Below are positions 62,107-64,000 of a stretch of 64,000 nt of DNA, piece after piece. Position numbers and translations under genes: made by a program. Each line of letters starts with the position of its first letter. Position 1 is the first letter of the stretch. The notes beneath the pieces were generated by a model. It was not told the origin of the DNA and made no database searches. It was given only the letters and a program-made list of their open reading frames with translations. Source of the stretch: PALSA-1004 sp041483135 (lineage in GTDB: Bacteria; Pseudomonadota; Gammaproteobacteria; Burkholderiales; SG8-41); assembly GCA_041483135.1 (NCBI GenBank), contig JBGPFE010000001.1, positions 1-64,000 of the forward strand. The letters are read 5' to 3'.

Positions 62107-64000
62107 ATGACCCAGCAACGTCGCAAACTGCTGCTGTGCAACTGCAACAGGACCATGCCGCTCGATGGCAAAGCGTTGTCCGGTGCACTTGGGCTCGACG
62201 GGCCCGCGCATATCCACAGCGAGTTGTGCCGCCGCCACGTCGAGGCATTCGAAGCAGCGGCCAGGGGCGGGGGTGATCTGCTAGTCGCGTGTACCCAGGA
62301 AGCGCCGCTGTTCGGCGAGTTGCACAATGAATTGAAGGCGGCCGGCGGCATCAAGTTCGCCAATATTCGCGAGACCGCCGGCTGGTCGGCGGAAGCGGAC
62401 AGGGCGACGCCCAAGATTGCCGCGCTGCTGGCGTTGGCCGACTTGCCGGAGCCCGAGCCGGTACCGGTCGTCGCCTACCAGTCGAACGGGGACCTGCTGG
62501 TTATCGGCCCCGGCGCAGTGGCCGTGGCATGGGCCGATCAGCTGACCGAGCAATTCGGCGTTCACGCGCTGATCACCGACAGCGCCGGTTGCGAGCTGCC
62601 CGCTGAACGCCGCTACCCGGTATTCAGCGGCAAGGTGCACGCCATCAGCGGCTATCTGGGCGCATTCGAGGTGGTCTGGGATCTTGTCAATCCGATCGAT
62701 CCCGAAACCTGTACGCGCTGCAACGCATGCATCACAGCGTGCCCCGAGAGCGCGATCGACTACAGCTATCAGATCGATCTCGACAAATGCAAGTCGCACC
62801 GCGAGTGCGTCAAAGCGTGCGGCGAGGTGCGCGCGATCGATTTCGAGCGCCGCGACGTGCGTCGCAGCGAGCGCTTCGACCTGGTGCTCGATCTCGGCGC
62901 AACGCCGCTGCTCAGGATGCACCAGCCACCGCAGGGTTATTTCGCCCCGGGCCGTGACCCGCTCGAGCAGGCGCAGGCGGCACGCAAGCTCGCGCAGATG
63001 ATCGGTGAATTCGAAAAGCCGAAATTTTTCGTCTACAAGGAAAAAATCTGCGCCCACAGCCGCTCCGAAATCACCGGCTGCACGCAGTGCATCGATGTCT
63101 GCTCGACTGCCGCGATTGCCGCTGACGGCGACCACGTCAAAGTCGAGCCGCATCTGTGCATGGGGTGCGGCGCATGTGCGAGCGTGTGTCCATCGGGCGC
63201 CATGACATATGCCTATCCGCGCATGGCCGACCTCGGACTGCGTATCAAAACGCTGCTTGCGGCTTATCGCAAAGCCGGCGGCGAGCAGGCGTGCCTGCTG
63301 TTTCACAACGCGACCGACGGCCGCGCGCTGATAAACGGACTTGGCCGCCGGGGCCGGGGGTTGCCGGCGCGGGTGATTCCGTTGGAGACATTCCATACGG
63401 CCTCGCTCGGCATCGATACCCTGCTCGGCGCCATCGCGTATGGCGCTACTCAAGTGGTGGTAGTCAGCGCTGGCAGCGAGGCGCCCGAGTATCTCGTGTC
63501 GCTTGCGCGCCAAATCGGTTACGCGCAACAGATCCTGTCGGCGCTGGGCTATGGCGAGCACCATTTTCGGTTGATCGAAGCGCGCGACCGCGCAGCGCTC
63601 GAGACCGCGGCATGGAACTTGCCGCCGGCACCCGGCACGACCGTTGCAGCGACTTTCAATTGGTCGAACGACAAGCGCACCACGCTCGATTTTGCCTTCG
63701 ACCATCTGCTGAGCCATGCACCGCAGCCGCAGGAGCAAATCGCGTTGGCGGCGGGCGCGCCTTATGGTCAGGTCGTAGTCAACAAGCAGACATGTACGCT
63801 ATGCATGGCATGCGTCGGCGCTTGTCCCGAAAATGCGCTGCTTGACGCCAAGGAACGCCCGCAGCTCAAGTTCATCGAGCGCAATTGCGTGCAATGCGGG
63901 CTGTGCGAGAAAACCTGTCCCGAAAATGCGATCAGCCTGGTGCCGCGGCTATTGCTGACCAGGCAGGCCAAGGCCGAAGTGGTGCTGAACGAAGCCGAGA
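62107..64000 (+). CDS. Multi-cluster 4Fe-4S ferredoxin of a formate dehydrogenase cluster (3' end outside window)
   Basis: At least 631 residues, open to the window end. The N-terminus has a CNCN motif (about 11-13). The first ferredoxin block has CTRCNACITACP (about 203) and CKSHRECVKAC; a second has CTQCIDVC and CMGCGACASVCP (about 350); a third near the end has CTLCMACVGACP and CVQCGLCEKTCP. The part from about 375 to 545 looks like an electron-transfer scaffold without Cys clusters. Likely carries electrons between formate dehydrogenase and a quinone or NAD partner. Confidence 0.85.
   Translation, partial: MTQQRRKLLLCNCNRTMPLDGKALSGALGLDGPAHIHSELCRRHVEAFEAAARGGGDLLVACTQEAPLFGELHNELKAAGGIKFANIRETAGWSAEADRATPKIAALLALADLPEPEPVPVVAYQSNGDLLVIGPGAVAVAWADQLTEQFGVHALITDSAGCELPAERRYPVFSGKVHAISGYLGAFEVVWDLVNPIDPETCTRCNACITACPESAIDYSYQIDLDKCKSHRECVKACGEVRAIDFERRDVRRSERFDLVLDLGATPLLRMHQPPQGYFAPGRDPLEQAQAARKLAQMIGEFEKPKFFVYKEKICAHSRSEITGCTQCIDVCSTAAIAADGDHVKVEPHLCMGCGACASVCPSGAMTYAYPRMADLGLRIKTLLAAYRKAGGEQACLLFHNATDGRALINGLGRRGRGLPARVIPLETFHTASLGIDTLLGAIAYGATQVVVVSAGSEAPEYLVSLARQIGYAQQILSALGYGEHHFRLIEARDRAALETAAWNLPPAPGTTVAATFNWSNDKRTTLDFAFDHLLSHAPQPQEQIALAAGAPYGQVVVNKQTCTLCMACVGACPENALLDAKERPQLKFIERNCVQCGLCEKTCPENAISLVPRLLLTRQAKAEVVLNEAE

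Overview
The window reads as a chromosomal segment of a GC-rich betaproteobacterium (Burkholderiales/Nitrosomonadales type). The strongest reason is gene order: ndk-rlmN-pilW-rodZ-like-ispG-hisS-yfgM-bamB-der-hfq-hflX-hflK-hflC-DUF2065-hisZ-purA-tRNA-Leu-rnr-rlmB-rpsF-priB-rpsR-rplI-dnaB is the backbone expected of that class. HisZ, PriB and arn-type lipid A modification fit a Gram-negative proteobacterium. No rRNA, prophage, transposase or CRISPR array is visible.

Layout. 1-6.3 kb: a peptide-type ABC ATPase, an amidase, a cyclase-FHA protein, a 3-hydroxyisobutyrate-dehydrogenase-like enzyme, an MFS carrier and a small membrane protein. 6.5-12.1 kb: an HlyD/ATPase/permease efflux operon, gamma-glutamyltransferase and a DUF4337 protein. 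12.2-14.5 kb: accA and tilS. 14.6-37.3 kb: the housekeeping backbone, ending at dnaB. 37.4-46.6 kb, minus strand: phoH-like, a peroxiredoxin, and a complete arn set (arnT-E-B-C-A formyltransferase-A decarboxylase-D) for 4-amino-4-deoxy-L-arabinose decoration of lipid A. 46.7-48.8 kb: head-to-head mnmH and selD; selD is itself a selenoprotein read through an in-frame UGA. 48.8-52.8 kb: tesA/ybbA/ybbP. 52.8-58.2 kb: rmuC, mtfA, a GGDEF-EAL protein and glk. 58.2-64 kb: mobA, fdhD and moaA on the minus strand, and DUF3305, DUF3306 and a multi-cluster ferredoxin on the plus strand. The ferredoxin runs off the window.

How they fit together. selD and mnmH show selenium use. moaA, mobA and fdhD, with the DUF3305/DUF3306/ferredoxin set, are the accessory genes of a molybdenum or tungsten formate dehydrogenase, whose structural genes probably lie just past 64000. 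That enzyme may be one of the users of the selenophosphate made by SelD.

Unusual structure. (1) Many intergenic spacers share one architecture: an arm of degenerate 7-9 bp tandem units, a short core, then an arm of complementary units. Units differ from spacer to spacer but fall into a few flavours. These arms reach into coding ends (3709 gene, mobA start) and into tilS. (2) A ~137-bp palindrome-rich element occurs in frame inside rlmN and again just before hflK. (3) Two divergent gene pairs (tesA/ybbA, mnmH/selD) have essentially no space between their start codons.
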